DNA of 64,000 nt from assembly GCA_037951105.1 (NCBI GenBank), contig JBAMJV010000888.1, positions 1 through 64,000 on the forward strand. Reading direction: 5' to 3'. Each line of letters starts with the position of its first letter. Within the stretch, counting starts at the first letter, position 1. A model generated the notes under the pieces. That model did not search any database. It was not told where the DNA came from and was given only the letters and a program-made list of their open reading frames with translations. The position numbers were made by a program, and so were the translations under genes. Source of the stretch: Echinarachnius parma. Taxonomy: Eukaryota > Echinodermata > Echinoidea > Clypeasteroida > Echinarachniidae. Shown here piece after piece: positions 1 to 9,515 of this stretch.

Positions 1-950
1 CTTTGAATCAATTATATAATCCCGTTCCCTCTCTTCCCTGCGTCTGTATCAGGAGGCAGGTCGGGAAAGAACAAAGGGAGGATGTGTAAAGAGATAGAAG
101 AATGAAGAAGAAAACAAATCATGTACACACAATCATATCGTCTGCTATACGTCTGCCTGTTAACTTGTTAACTTGTCGCATCGGGCAAAGCTGGCAAGAG
201 ATTCCGCACAGCTGGCCTACAGCTGATCGACCACACATCGGCTGAAGTATACCGGGAGACTTAGCCCCTCTCTCCCCTCTCCGCTACCGTTTCCAACATT
301 TCCCCTCCGAGTCCTATCCGCGCTGACATGAGACTGAGGGGCACACAAATGAGAGGAGCTAGAGAGAAAGAGAGATAGGGGTAGAAAGGAATCGCGTGTG
401 TCATGTTTGGTTGTGCTCGCTTGCTTGCTGCATTTAGTTCATGTGTTTATCCCCGAACTGCGAGTATGGTTCGATCATCGAGAAGCTACACAGATTGATT
501 ACCGCCTAGTCTGAACTTACTGTGTGGACACACTACTCAATAATACCTCTCGCTCAGCGGCTTCAATCGTCCTGAATAAAAGTATGTCGACTTTTGGAAG
601 TCTCGCAAACGATTATTGAACCTGGCCCGTCATCGGAGGGAAAGCACCACGGATATTTGAGCTGCCGCATGATCAATAACGCGTTTTTAAATGTTTGATT
701 AAAGTTTTAAAAATCCTTGAACAATTGTTGAAATGGTGAATTCCCCTTCACGAAATGTTGACCAAAACGCTTAACAATTCTTTTTTCATTGGATGGTCGA
801 GGTGAACCCACTTCGAATTTTGTAATTATCAGCTAAATCCTTCAACGCCACTAGAGAGAAATACTGTTTTTTCGAAGATGCTTCGAAGGAGCATCGGCTA
901 CCCCGCGGCCCATCGTCGACACCCCGCTGACGTCATCGTCAGTGGCGTCG
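1..950 (+). other. 5' flank and possible 5' UTR of receptor A
   Basis: No coding region is recognised here. A weak TATA-like aataaaag occurs near 575, and a possible splice acceptor (attatcag) ends at 832, so the leader could be spliced. The frame that carries the likely start codon is closed by TAG at 852-854 and open afterwards. The promoter cannot be placed from sequence alone. A TGACGTCA word (CRE type) is at 928-935, just before the chosen start. Confidence 0.4.
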
Positions 951-1463
951 ATGGCGACCGGCGACATCGGCTTCGTGGCCATGTTGACGAGCTCGACGAG
1001 CGATTCGACATCATTGTCCGCCTCGTCGTCGTTCTACGATTACCGGTTTCACGCCCAACACAATGAACCTCTCCGACTATGACGCGAGGCTCGTTCTCGT
1101 GGTAACAACAGCAACATGTCGCGGGTTTGCAGTGCGAGATCTTCCCGCACACGTCGGGCATCAAGACCTTCCTCGGCATCGTGTTCGCCCCTGGTGACCG
1201 TCGTGTGCGGGCCTGGAAACTGCCTCCTCAGCTTTCTGATCGCCCGCCACAAGCGATTGCGCACCGTCACCAACCTCCTCATCGCCAACCTAGCCGTGTC
1301 CCGACGCCCTGGTCGCCCCTCGTGTGTGCGCCATTCACGCTCCAATACCTACCTCCGCACAGAACTGGGTCCTGCCCGACTTCATGTGCCCCGTCATCGC
1401 GATGACTAAGAACGTCTCGCTCTACGTCTCCGTCATCACCCTGCTCGTCATCGCCGTTGACAG
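951..1463 (+). CDS. Receptor A exon 1: prokineticin receptor-like GPCR, N-terminus to TM3 (frame-disrupted)
   Basis: This is the first coding exon of a class A neuropeptide-type receptor in the plasma membrane. Recognisable blocks are a Ser/Thr-rich N-terminus from ATG 951, QCEIFPHTSGIKTF before TM1, TM1 with a GPGN motif (N1.50), the TM1-TM2 segment RTVTNLLIANLAVS, TM2 DALVALVCAPF, the TM3 cysteine in DFMC, then SLYVS and VDR. The TM2 segment closely matches vertebrate PROKR (NLLIANLAISDFLVAIVC, from memory). The blocks lie in different frames. Shifts occur at about 1070-1128, 1187-1191 (extra C), 1300-1302 (extra C), 1315-1319 (extra C) and 1347-1363. The splice donor is GACAG|GTGAGG at 1463/1464, phase 2 within the Arg codon of DRY. 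ATG 951 gives an N-terminus of about 59 residues before TM1, normal for the family; ATG 981 is an alternative. Either the assembly carries homopolymer errors or the gene is broken. Confidence 0.72.
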
Positions 1464-1465
1464 GT

Positions 1466-1735
1466 GAGGACGATGATGATTATGATGATGATGATGAATG
1501 ATGATGATAGATGATGATGATGATGATGATGATGATAATGATGATGATATGAGTATGATGACATGATGATGATGATGATGATGTTTATAATTGATGATGA
1601 TGATGATGATGATGATGACGATGATTATAATGATGTTGAGGATGATGACCCGTGATGAAGATGATATGATGATGATGATGTGATGATGGATGATGACGTA
1701 GCGATGATGACGAGACTCGATGATTGATTGATGAT
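1466..1735 (+). repeat. GAT/TGA microsatellite directly after the splice donor
   Basis: A nearly uninterrupted degenerate (GAT)n array of about 270 bp starts within a few bases of the donor of intron 1. Interruptions such as tgatgaatgatg and gatgacgtagcg show it is old or impure. Confidence 0.9.
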
Positions 1736-3144
1736 GAGGAGAGGTGGAAGAGGGGGAAGATGGAGGATGGAAGAGAAGGAGAATAATAATGACTGTGATG
1801 CTGATGATATCGATGGTGAAATTGAAGGGTTTGAGGCATTACAATATTATATAAACCGAACACAAAAAAGTAACTTCACCCCTAAGCAATTGCCATAATT
1901 CATAACCGATTATTGTTTTCAAGATGTCATCTTACCACTTATATTGGCACAGTTATTATGTTCGATATGTGCGAAAACCAGAGATATTCATTAATTTATG
2001 GCTGAATGAGCACAGATTAAAGACAATATGGCCAATTCAAAGTCACAAGGTATTGGCGCTGTGCCTGTACATTGTTGTGAATCGCCACATGTGGCGGAAT
2101 GCATTAATCATGGTTTATGAAAAATGCTGTTTATTATTCCATTCATTTTGATTTTTTGATGGCACAGTGTGTTAAATTGCATTCATTGCATTGTAAAAAC
2201 AGTGCATTTTTTACTTTTTCAAACTCTCAATAATTTGTGATGATGATAATAACTTTGCGAATTTTGAAATATGACTATTTTGTATCTATGTGTGTCTCAT
2301 TCAACCATGGATTAATGGTTACTTCTTATTTTTTACACTTTGTTTTCCCAACTACCAGTATGGATATATTGGGCAAGGACGAAATCTTGAAACAATTCTT
2401 GGTTATGAAATTAATGGGCAATTGCTTAGGGGTGAAGTTACTTTTTGTGTTCGGGTTGTTATATGTAACTTAGTACTTGCTCTTACACATGTTTTTATTT
2501 TCAAATAAAAATGATGTTGTGTATGTGTTTTGGGGCTTATCTCCCTTTACCATTATATGGGCATATGAAAGACACATATAATCAAAATGCAAATCAAAAT
2601 GCAAATTATCGGAGTAAGTGTCGTACATTACTTTTTATTTACTCTTTTATTTTATTATTATTTTATTTACGATATGCATGATATACATGTATCAATGTAT
2701 CATAATAATGACCATACATTTATAATTATATCTTTTTAAAAAAAAAAAACAATTGAAACACAACGATCCAATTCAATAGTAGAAAACTAACTTCGAACTA
2801 CGTAGCTAACCTCTTCCTATAGACTATAGTTCCGTCTATTCGTGAAGTAATGCATGCGTAATCTTGGTAACAGAGCATACACATATAGGTTATGTTATAT
2901 TCATTACTAGTTATTGGACTCGACGGAAACCGTACATCATTTCCTAATCTCTTTGTCACGGACTTTTAATTATAATTATTTGAAGAACTTTTGTCATATT
3001 TCTAAGTAATCTAAATACGGAGGTTGATGACTTACCAGTTGTTCGTTAGACTTTTCGCTAAGTCACATAAGCAAAATCACAAACATGACATACAATTACC
3101 CCTGATCAGGATTGTAGCGTGATCGGACTGACTAGGTGCCGGGA
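1736..3144. other. AT-rich intron DNA, no gene seen
   Basis: Short open frames here have AT-driven composition and no recognisable domain. A short inverted pair links cctaagcaattgccataattcat (in part, near 1882) with atgggcaattgcttaggggtgaag near 2412, together with ttcggtttat/cacaaaaaagtaac words around each. This suggests the edges of a degraded inverted-repeat element at about 1850-2460. An A-rich run is at 2739-2749. Confidence 0.45.
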
Positions 3145-3171
3145 GGGGGGGGGGGGGGGGGGGGGGGGGGG
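3145..3171 (+). repeat. poly-G tract (27 G)
   Basis: Uninterrupted G run followed by gtgtgtgtag. It abuts the truncated end of a TTAA-type element. Confidence 0.95.
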
Positions 3172-3456
3172 TGTGTGTAGTTTGTGATAAAATTTCAAAA
3201 GTATATGGCCAAGGTAATGAGCAAAAATGCAAAGTGACACTCATTGCGCTGACGCTTTACACGGTTACCACTATCCAATGGATAATTATACATCTGACAC
3301 TCCAATCGTAAATATCTTTTTAACGAAAGGGAAATTCGAAAAACCGAAGACCTGTCTGCCATCTTATTTGTTAAAACGAATACAACAAAGGTATGATGGA
3401 ACCGCTAGGAATTCCAATTGGATTTTGAGATTTGGACCATGTTACTAGATCCCTTT
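3172..3456 (-). mobile_element. TTAA family A element, truncated copy
   Basis: This is the reverse complement of the copy at 3991-4384: tttttaacgaaagggaaatt, ccgctaggaattccaat and tttggaccatgttactagat all match it. The end at 3456 carries the ctagatccctt terminus; the other end is lost at the poly-G tract. Non-autonomous, with no coding capacity. Confidence 0.8.
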
Positions 3457-3990
3457 CAGTACGTCCCAGACTATACTTATGACTTGTGCGGATATCCATA
3501 AAACGGTGAAGTTCGAAGATCAATTCACTCATAAATTTAACTCTTCGTATGCCAGAACTGTGTAGCTCTTACTTGTGCAGTATTTTGTAGTTGTTATTAT
3601 AATATAAACTTACGCAATTAGGCGCTATTTCGCACTGTTTAACATTGATAGAGTTAATGTACCTCTATGCCATGCACGCGTGCGTTTATTTGCGTTTACT
3701 TTACGTTGTTATCGCACCAGCGATCCACTGTATGTACGGCACGTGTGAAAGGAGGTTAATCGATTATGTAAACTTTCGACCATCATAAAACAAGCAAAAG
3801 TGAAGCTAAGCGCATCTGCAATCATGAGAATTCCAAAACGTGGTCCACATAGCACCGATGGAATTGTTTTTCTCCGAAGCAATAATAACCTCGGCCAGAC
3901 GTCTACCGTCTTGTTGTATTTAACTGAACTATATCGTTAAAACAATTAATCAATGCAATCGTTTGTTTTATCGTCTGTTACTTGTGTTTG
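3457..3990. other. Intron DNA between two family A copies
   Basis: Nothing recognisable: no gene, no clear repeat. Confidence 0.5.
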
Positions 3991-4384
3991 TTAAAGGGAC
4001 TTAGTAACATTGTCCAAATCCTCAAAATACTATTGGAATTCTAGCGGTTCCACATACCTTGTTGTATTCGTATTAACAATAAAATCATGGGACAGGTTTT
4101 GGTTTTTCAAATTTCCCTTTCGTTAAAAAAGATATTTACGATTGAAGTGTTTCAGATGTTAAATAATCCAACGGATCGCGAAAAACGTGTACAAAGTGAG
4201 ATGCAATGAGTGTTGTGAACATCACTTAGCATTTTTGCTCACTACTCGGTCATATAACGTCCATTTGACTTGAAATTTTCGCACAGTACCCTGCGGACAT
4301 ATCAGATAACAACTATATAGGCCTACTTTGTATCAACCATTCATAAATTTTGCACCTGTTAACAAAGTTACTAGATCCCTTTAA
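3991..4384 (+). mobile_element. TTAA family A element, full-length copy
   Basis: About 390 bp. It starts TTAA-AGGGACTTAGTAACATT and ends AAAGTTACTAGATCCCT-TTAA, so short terminal inverted repeats are bounded by TTAA on both sides. TTAA target duplication is characteristic of piggyBac-type insertion (family knowledge; assignment inferred). Internal words ccttgttgtattcgtatt and gcatttttgctcactact recur in the other copies. No protein is encoded. Confidence 0.82.
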
Positions 4385-4606
4385 TAACCGACTGTTTAAA
4401 ATCGTATCATATTGCCGTAGAATGTTAATTCATTTCACGTCCTTTGTTAAATTTAAGTCGCAATTGATATGTAGGGTGTTAATACAGGCTACGCATTATT
4501 TCAACGTGCTTCTATATCATTATACATTTTTTTTTAAACAAATTCAAATAATGGCAAATGAAAAGTTTATTAATGCTAAATATATTACTCCATTGCGGTA
4601 ATAGTA

Positions 4607-4823
4607 TCGAAAATAATATCGCTAGTGATATTCGTTTGTCTCGCAATGTATAGTCAATAAGGGATCTAAAAGATCACGACGTTTCGTGCGCCGCTGCAAC
4701 ACTTCCGTTGCCTGAAGTGTTGACGAAGTGCTGCAGCGGCGCACGAAACGTCGTGATCTTTTAGATCCCTTATTGACTATACATTGCGAGACAAACGAAT
4801 ATCACTAGCGATATTATTTTCGA
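4607..4823. mobile_element. 217-bp fold-back element with 92-bp perfect arms
   Basis: The left arm 4607-4698 is the exact reverse complement of 4732-4823 by eye, separated by a 33-bp loop that itself contains acacttc/gaagtgt. Arms contain cacgacgtttcgtgcgccgc and aagggatctaaaagatcacg. Perfect arms imply a recent insertion or gene conversion between arms. I saw no clear target duplication. No coding potential. Confidence 0.88.
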
Positions 4824-6239
4824 AAATGTTATTGGTTCGCGGACATTTCAAGATGCTCCAATCGTGCTTTACTTGACCCATGTCCGTACTTTGAAAAAGG
4901 GTAAATCATTATTATAAACAAAACATCTGCTTCAAAACCACAAATTCTACGAAAAAGAATGAGAAATGAGTACATCATGCTGTATACAGTATAACGGCCA
5001 CGTAAGCCCATTTCAGGATTATTGATGTTTTGGGGGAAAAACAAGTCATATTTTGACTCGGGTCACATTGGAATAATTGTCAATTGTTATTACATGAAAG
5101 CGGGCAGTTCCCAATTTTAAGATACTACTCTCTCTATCTCCTCTCTCCTTTCTCTATCTCAGTCTCTAATAATATGCTGGAATAGAAATTAATATATATT
5201 GATGAACCATAATCATTTTAGTTTGTACGATGGTAATAAAGACACAACGGGTTTTCGGTGCATATTGATGTTCAAACTATACCATCGTTGTGTCCAAAAT
5301 GTCTACGATACACGAGGACAAAAAGGGAATATTCGTCCATTGATATTTCGATTTGGTTTCCCGGTTTATTATAGACATATGTCATCGTAGCACCCTGTAC
5401 ATCGCTTAAAACTTCATAATCTGAAACTAACTAGATCTAAAATATGTCTTGTTTCTATAATATGTTTCCACGTCTGCCCAGTGTTGGTGGCAAAGTAATT
5501 TACGTGTGTTGTTTGATTACATTCTGTCACATGGCCGAGGCTAATAATCCCATATATTTGACATTCTTGCGACTAAAAAAATATCAAAAATATTGATTGA
5601 TTTTTGAAAGTTTGAAACAGTCATTTCGTTTGGTTAGGTTTAAAAGATTAGCTGTATGATATGTATATATGATATGGAGGAGGTGGTATTGGGCGTTGCA
5701 TGCGTTGATTTGTACAAGTATGATCATCGCAACATACATGCACCTCGCCGCGGGAATGTCGCAATTCTATGTACTTTAGGGGGGGGGGGGGGGGTGGCTG
5801 GTGTCTTTTCCCCAAGTATCACTCTTTCTGTGCTTCACATGACAAGCGACAACCACAAAGGAGATAATAACAAATTATATACTTTCTGCCTGAAAATTAG
5901 ATGATTTGAGCGGAAAATCAGAATGTATTATAAAGGGGATGTCATAATCATCGGGCATGGGAGCGGGGGGGGGGGGGGGGTCAGGGGCGGGGGTGCAGCC
6001 CCCGGATCCCGCCTTGTACTCCTTCATAATAATACGTGATTATTATGAATGAACACAAACATGACATGACATAAGAGGGGAACATGACTGTATATATTAC
6101 GTTGATATAATCACCGATGATCAGTCTTGGCTCCCCACGTGCACGAAACAGCATCCTATTAGCGCTTAATTGGTTCCTCTTCGGGGGACCTGGCGTGCTC
6201 CTGGATCCAAGTCGCCTCAATCAATGTTCAAAGTTGATT
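4824..6239. other. Intron DNA with G tracts, no gene seen
   Basis: Poly-G runs are at about 5779-5794 and 5965-5980. A pyrimidine-rich tctctctatctc run lies near 5129-5162. No domain is recognised in any short open frame. Confidence 0.5.
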
Positions 6240-7360
6240 CTCAGTTCGTTCGCATTGCACACGCTTGCAGATCTTGGAATGAGCCTGGCTTAGCCACTGG
6301 GATTCGTAATGACGATGACAGTGACGATGTCGACGACGATGACAGTGACGTTGTCAATAATACCATAGACAGACATTCAGTCAATGACCCCATTACCTAA
6401 TGGCCATCGTTACGTTAGACCCTTTTATGTCACATTTGCCCCAATCCCCCACCCACCTTGAATAAACCCGGCCGAGGGTCATCATGGCGATGTCGATGTC
6501 GACGAGACAATACACAGGTGTTGAAGTCATTGACCCTTTTATCCAAAGGTCATTATCGCGTTAGACCCTGGTATGTCACAACTCCCCGATACTTCATCCG
6601 TTTGGAATGACCCTGGAATAGCCCACTGGGGTCATAATGACGACGATGATGATGATGATGACGATAACGATGATACAATAGACATACATCCAAGTCATTG
6701 ACCCCTTTACCCAAATGTGATAGGATTAATTGACCCCTGTATGCCATAACTCCTCGATACCTCATCCGTTTGGAATGACTCTAACCTAGACAATGGGGGT
6801 TATACTGAAGATGACGAAGTCGATGACGATGTCATTATACAATAGACAGACGGTCCAAGTCATTGACCCCTCCACCCAAAGGTGATCGGATTAATTGACC
6901 CCGTTATGCCACAACTCCCCGATACCTCATCCGTTTGAAATGACACTAACCAAGCCACTGGGGGTTATACTGACGATGGCGAACTCGATGACGATGTCAT
7001 GATACAATAGACAGATGTCCAAGTCATTGACCTCTTTACCCAAAAGGTGATTGGATTAATTGACCCTGGTATGTCACAGCCAACCCCCATCCGTTTGAAA
7101 TGGCCCTAACCTAGCCACTGGGAATCGTAATGGCGATAGCGATGATGGTGACGATGACGGTGAACCAATGACAGACGTCCCAGTCAATGACCCCGTTTTC
7201 CAAGGGTCATCGCCGCTTTAGACCATTTTGCGTCACCTTTCCTCAACTCCTTTCTTGTGAGCTGACCTTAGCAACGCCAGCGCTAGTCAATGGTCAAGAT
7301 GATGACGACTAGACAATAGCCAGACTTTAAAATCATTGACCCCTTTACCCATGTTTACAT
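6240..7360 (+). repeat. Degenerate tandem repeat, about 165-bp unit, seven copies
   Basis: The anchor tcattgacccctttaccc or a close variant recurs at about 6369, 6527, 6693, 6859, 7024, 7180 and 7333, a spacing of 153-166 bp. Each unit also has catccgtttggaatgac, ccactggggt and a GAC/GAT-rich core followed by acaatagacagac. Units have diverged, so the array is old. Confidence 0.85.
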
Positions 7361-7402
7361 GTTAATCTACGCCGGTCATCGGCATGGTAAGATCAAAATA
7401 AG

Positions 7403-7431
7403 CCCCCCCCCCCCCCCCCCCCCCCCCCCCC
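7403..7431 (+). repeat. poly-C tract (29 C)
   Basis: Uninterrupted C run just before a truncated family A element. Confidence 0.95.
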
Positions 7432-7439
7432 GCTCCCCT

Positions 7440-7632
7440 CCCCAACGGTGTACAAAGGTAGTGCAATGAGTTAGCAAATATCATGTTCCATTTTCGCTCA
7501 TTAATTGCTCATTATGACATTCATAGCATTTTCACACTACACTCAATAAACATTATCATATTACAGAACTAACATTTTATAATCCCTTCGTCAGTTTTTG
7601 AACAGGTCAACAAAGTTACTAGATCCCTTTAA
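7440..7632 (+). mobile_element. TTAA family A element, 3' half
   Basis: It matches the 3' half of the full copy: gtgtacaaaggtagtgcaat, ttttcgctcattaattgctc and caacaaagttactagatccc-tttaa. The 5' half is missing next to the poly-C tract. Confidence 0.75.
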
Positions 7633-8025
7633 AATAAGATCGTACATATATCACATATGTTTCATGTCGAGTTTATATAAGATGGTAGTATTCTGACTTC
7701 AATTGAACGGGGCAAACGTTATCCTATGATTAACCTCAGTGAGACAGGGGTCATCGGCGCGCTTTATAGAACCGTAGTCTGTCAAATGCCGGGACATTGG
7801 ACATGACACCGAGAGCCTATGGGAGTCTATTTCTGGTTCTTCGCTGAATAACCAGGGTGATTTGGGCGCTTTGGGAACGGCTTTGGCGGGCATTCCACGG
7901 CTCAGGCTATAAGTCTGCTGCATCTTACCCAATTAACATGAAGTTGGGTCTCCATGAGGGGCGTGCGAACAAACCTTTAGTGTGTAACTTCTCCCATGTT
8001 GCCCCCTACCCGTATGGGAGAACAG

Positions 8026-8196
8026 TAAAGCTGCGTTCACATTGGAGCGAATTTCCGCCGCGAAAATTCGCACGGATAAAATTAGTGTTATTCATATTAG
8101 AAAGTTCATATTATATAGTGGTAATTCGCTTGCCATGGCGAACATTCCCAAGCGAATTTATAAAATCTTCAGAGCTGTAATGTGAACGCAGCTTTA
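8026..8196. mobile_element. MITE-like element, about 170 bp
   Basis: Terminal inverted repeats taaagctgcgttcacatt (8026) and aatgtgaacgcagcttta (ending 8196) are perfect. The inside also pairs partly (gagcgaattt / aagcgaattta). TA or TAA flanks fit a small non-autonomous DNA transposon; the superfamily cannot be set by eye. Confidence 0.8.
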
Positions 8197-9295
8197 ATAT
8201 TTAAAGTAGAAACAGATTCGTAACGCTCTTGCTATAGGTTCCCTTCTTTAAAGGTACTGTAAGGAAAATCATATTTAGAGTCGGTGATTTCTGACTACCC
8301 AAAACCCTGACCGGCCAACCCTAAGCCTATGTCATAAATTACAAACACGAAGTACAGTAAACATGGTAAAGGGTTTGCACTCCTATACTTAATTCCATTC
8401 TCTGGGACAGAAATGATATTGGCATGCAAATGTTGCTATATTTTCTTAAATGTCCAGTCTTAAATCAAATAATCATGGAGATGGTCTTTTAATGTTATCT
8501 CAAGTATTACTTTTTACACAGTTCGGATTTTTCCACACAAGCCTTTTTAAAATTACTATTTCAACAATATTTATCAATTATTCTGGCCAACATAGATGCT
8601 TTCGGTAACTTTCCCAATATTGTCATTTTGCTTGAACCTGTCGATGATGAGTTTTTTTATCGATCAGTGGAGGGGTCAGTCTAGTCGTTCAATGACGTTC
8701 TTGAAGATACGGAAGTCATTGTCTGAGGTTTGTACTCTCAGAGATTCAATGACACTCGTCACATTTTGTCCCCCTTTCCTTGTCAAAAGTTAGACTGCTC
8801 TTAACGGCATGAACACGATTATGATTAAACCGTCTTTTAAAATGGATACACCATTCATATGCGGAAGACACTCCCATGTCCTATTTGTATTTGCTTGGGC
8901 AACGATGGGTTAATATGGTGAAACAAGTCCATATCACCACTGCAAAATTTACTCTTGTAATCCCCTTAGGCTTAGTGCACACATTGTGTTATGACAAGGC
9001 TCGTAATTACTCTTTTTTTAGTATTTTAAAGAGTCAAGTAAAAGTTGGCACAGTTAATACAAAGCAATAAGGCACAAACAACGCAGCTAGTCCAGGATAA
9101 AATCGTATCAGTCGAGGCATGTAGGCTATGTATGCCCTTGGCTACCGGAAGCCCTGTCGCGCAAGTATCGAGACAACTGAAATTCTCTTCACAATCCCAC
9201 CCCATCTCCCGGCTTCATCCTCCATCACCATCATCATTCTTGGTTCCGAATGTATGGTGTGCGTCAAGTGCCACATAGATCGATCGAGTAAAGGA
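8197..9295. other. Intron DNA, possible gene relic near 8592
   Basis: No intact gene. The word atagatgctttcggtaactt at 8592 recurs at 16573 (26 of 27 bases over the longer match). On the - strand both places encode a KLPKAS-like peptide, perhaps relics of one decayed sequence. The rest is unremarkable. Confidence 0.35.
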
Positions 9296-9515
9296 ATCAT
9301 CGATTATGATCGATGTGAGTGAAGCAACCATCGATTATGATCGATGTGATTAGGCATATATCGATCATGATTGATGTGAGTAAATAACCATCGAATATGA
9401 TCGATGATTGAATCAACCATCGAGTATGATCGATGGGAGGAAAGCAACCATCGATTATGGTCGATGTGACTAGGCACCTATCGATCATGATCGATGTTAT
9501 CAAACGATTATTTGA
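9296..9515 (+). repeat. 30-bp minisatellite with internal ATCGAT palindromes
   Basis: About seven or eight units of the type aaccatcgattatgatcgat followed by gtgagtaa-like spacers. Each unit carries ATCGAT(T/C)ATGATCGAT, itself a near palindrome. Two longer variants (tgattaggcatat, tgactaggcacct) alternate, so there is a hint of a higher-order unit. Confidence 0.88.

Noticed and set aside
9296-9515. Possible CRISPR array (regular 30-bp units).
   Set aside because: Units are directly tandem with diverged copies and no unique spacers of constant length; the rest of the window is eukaryotic.
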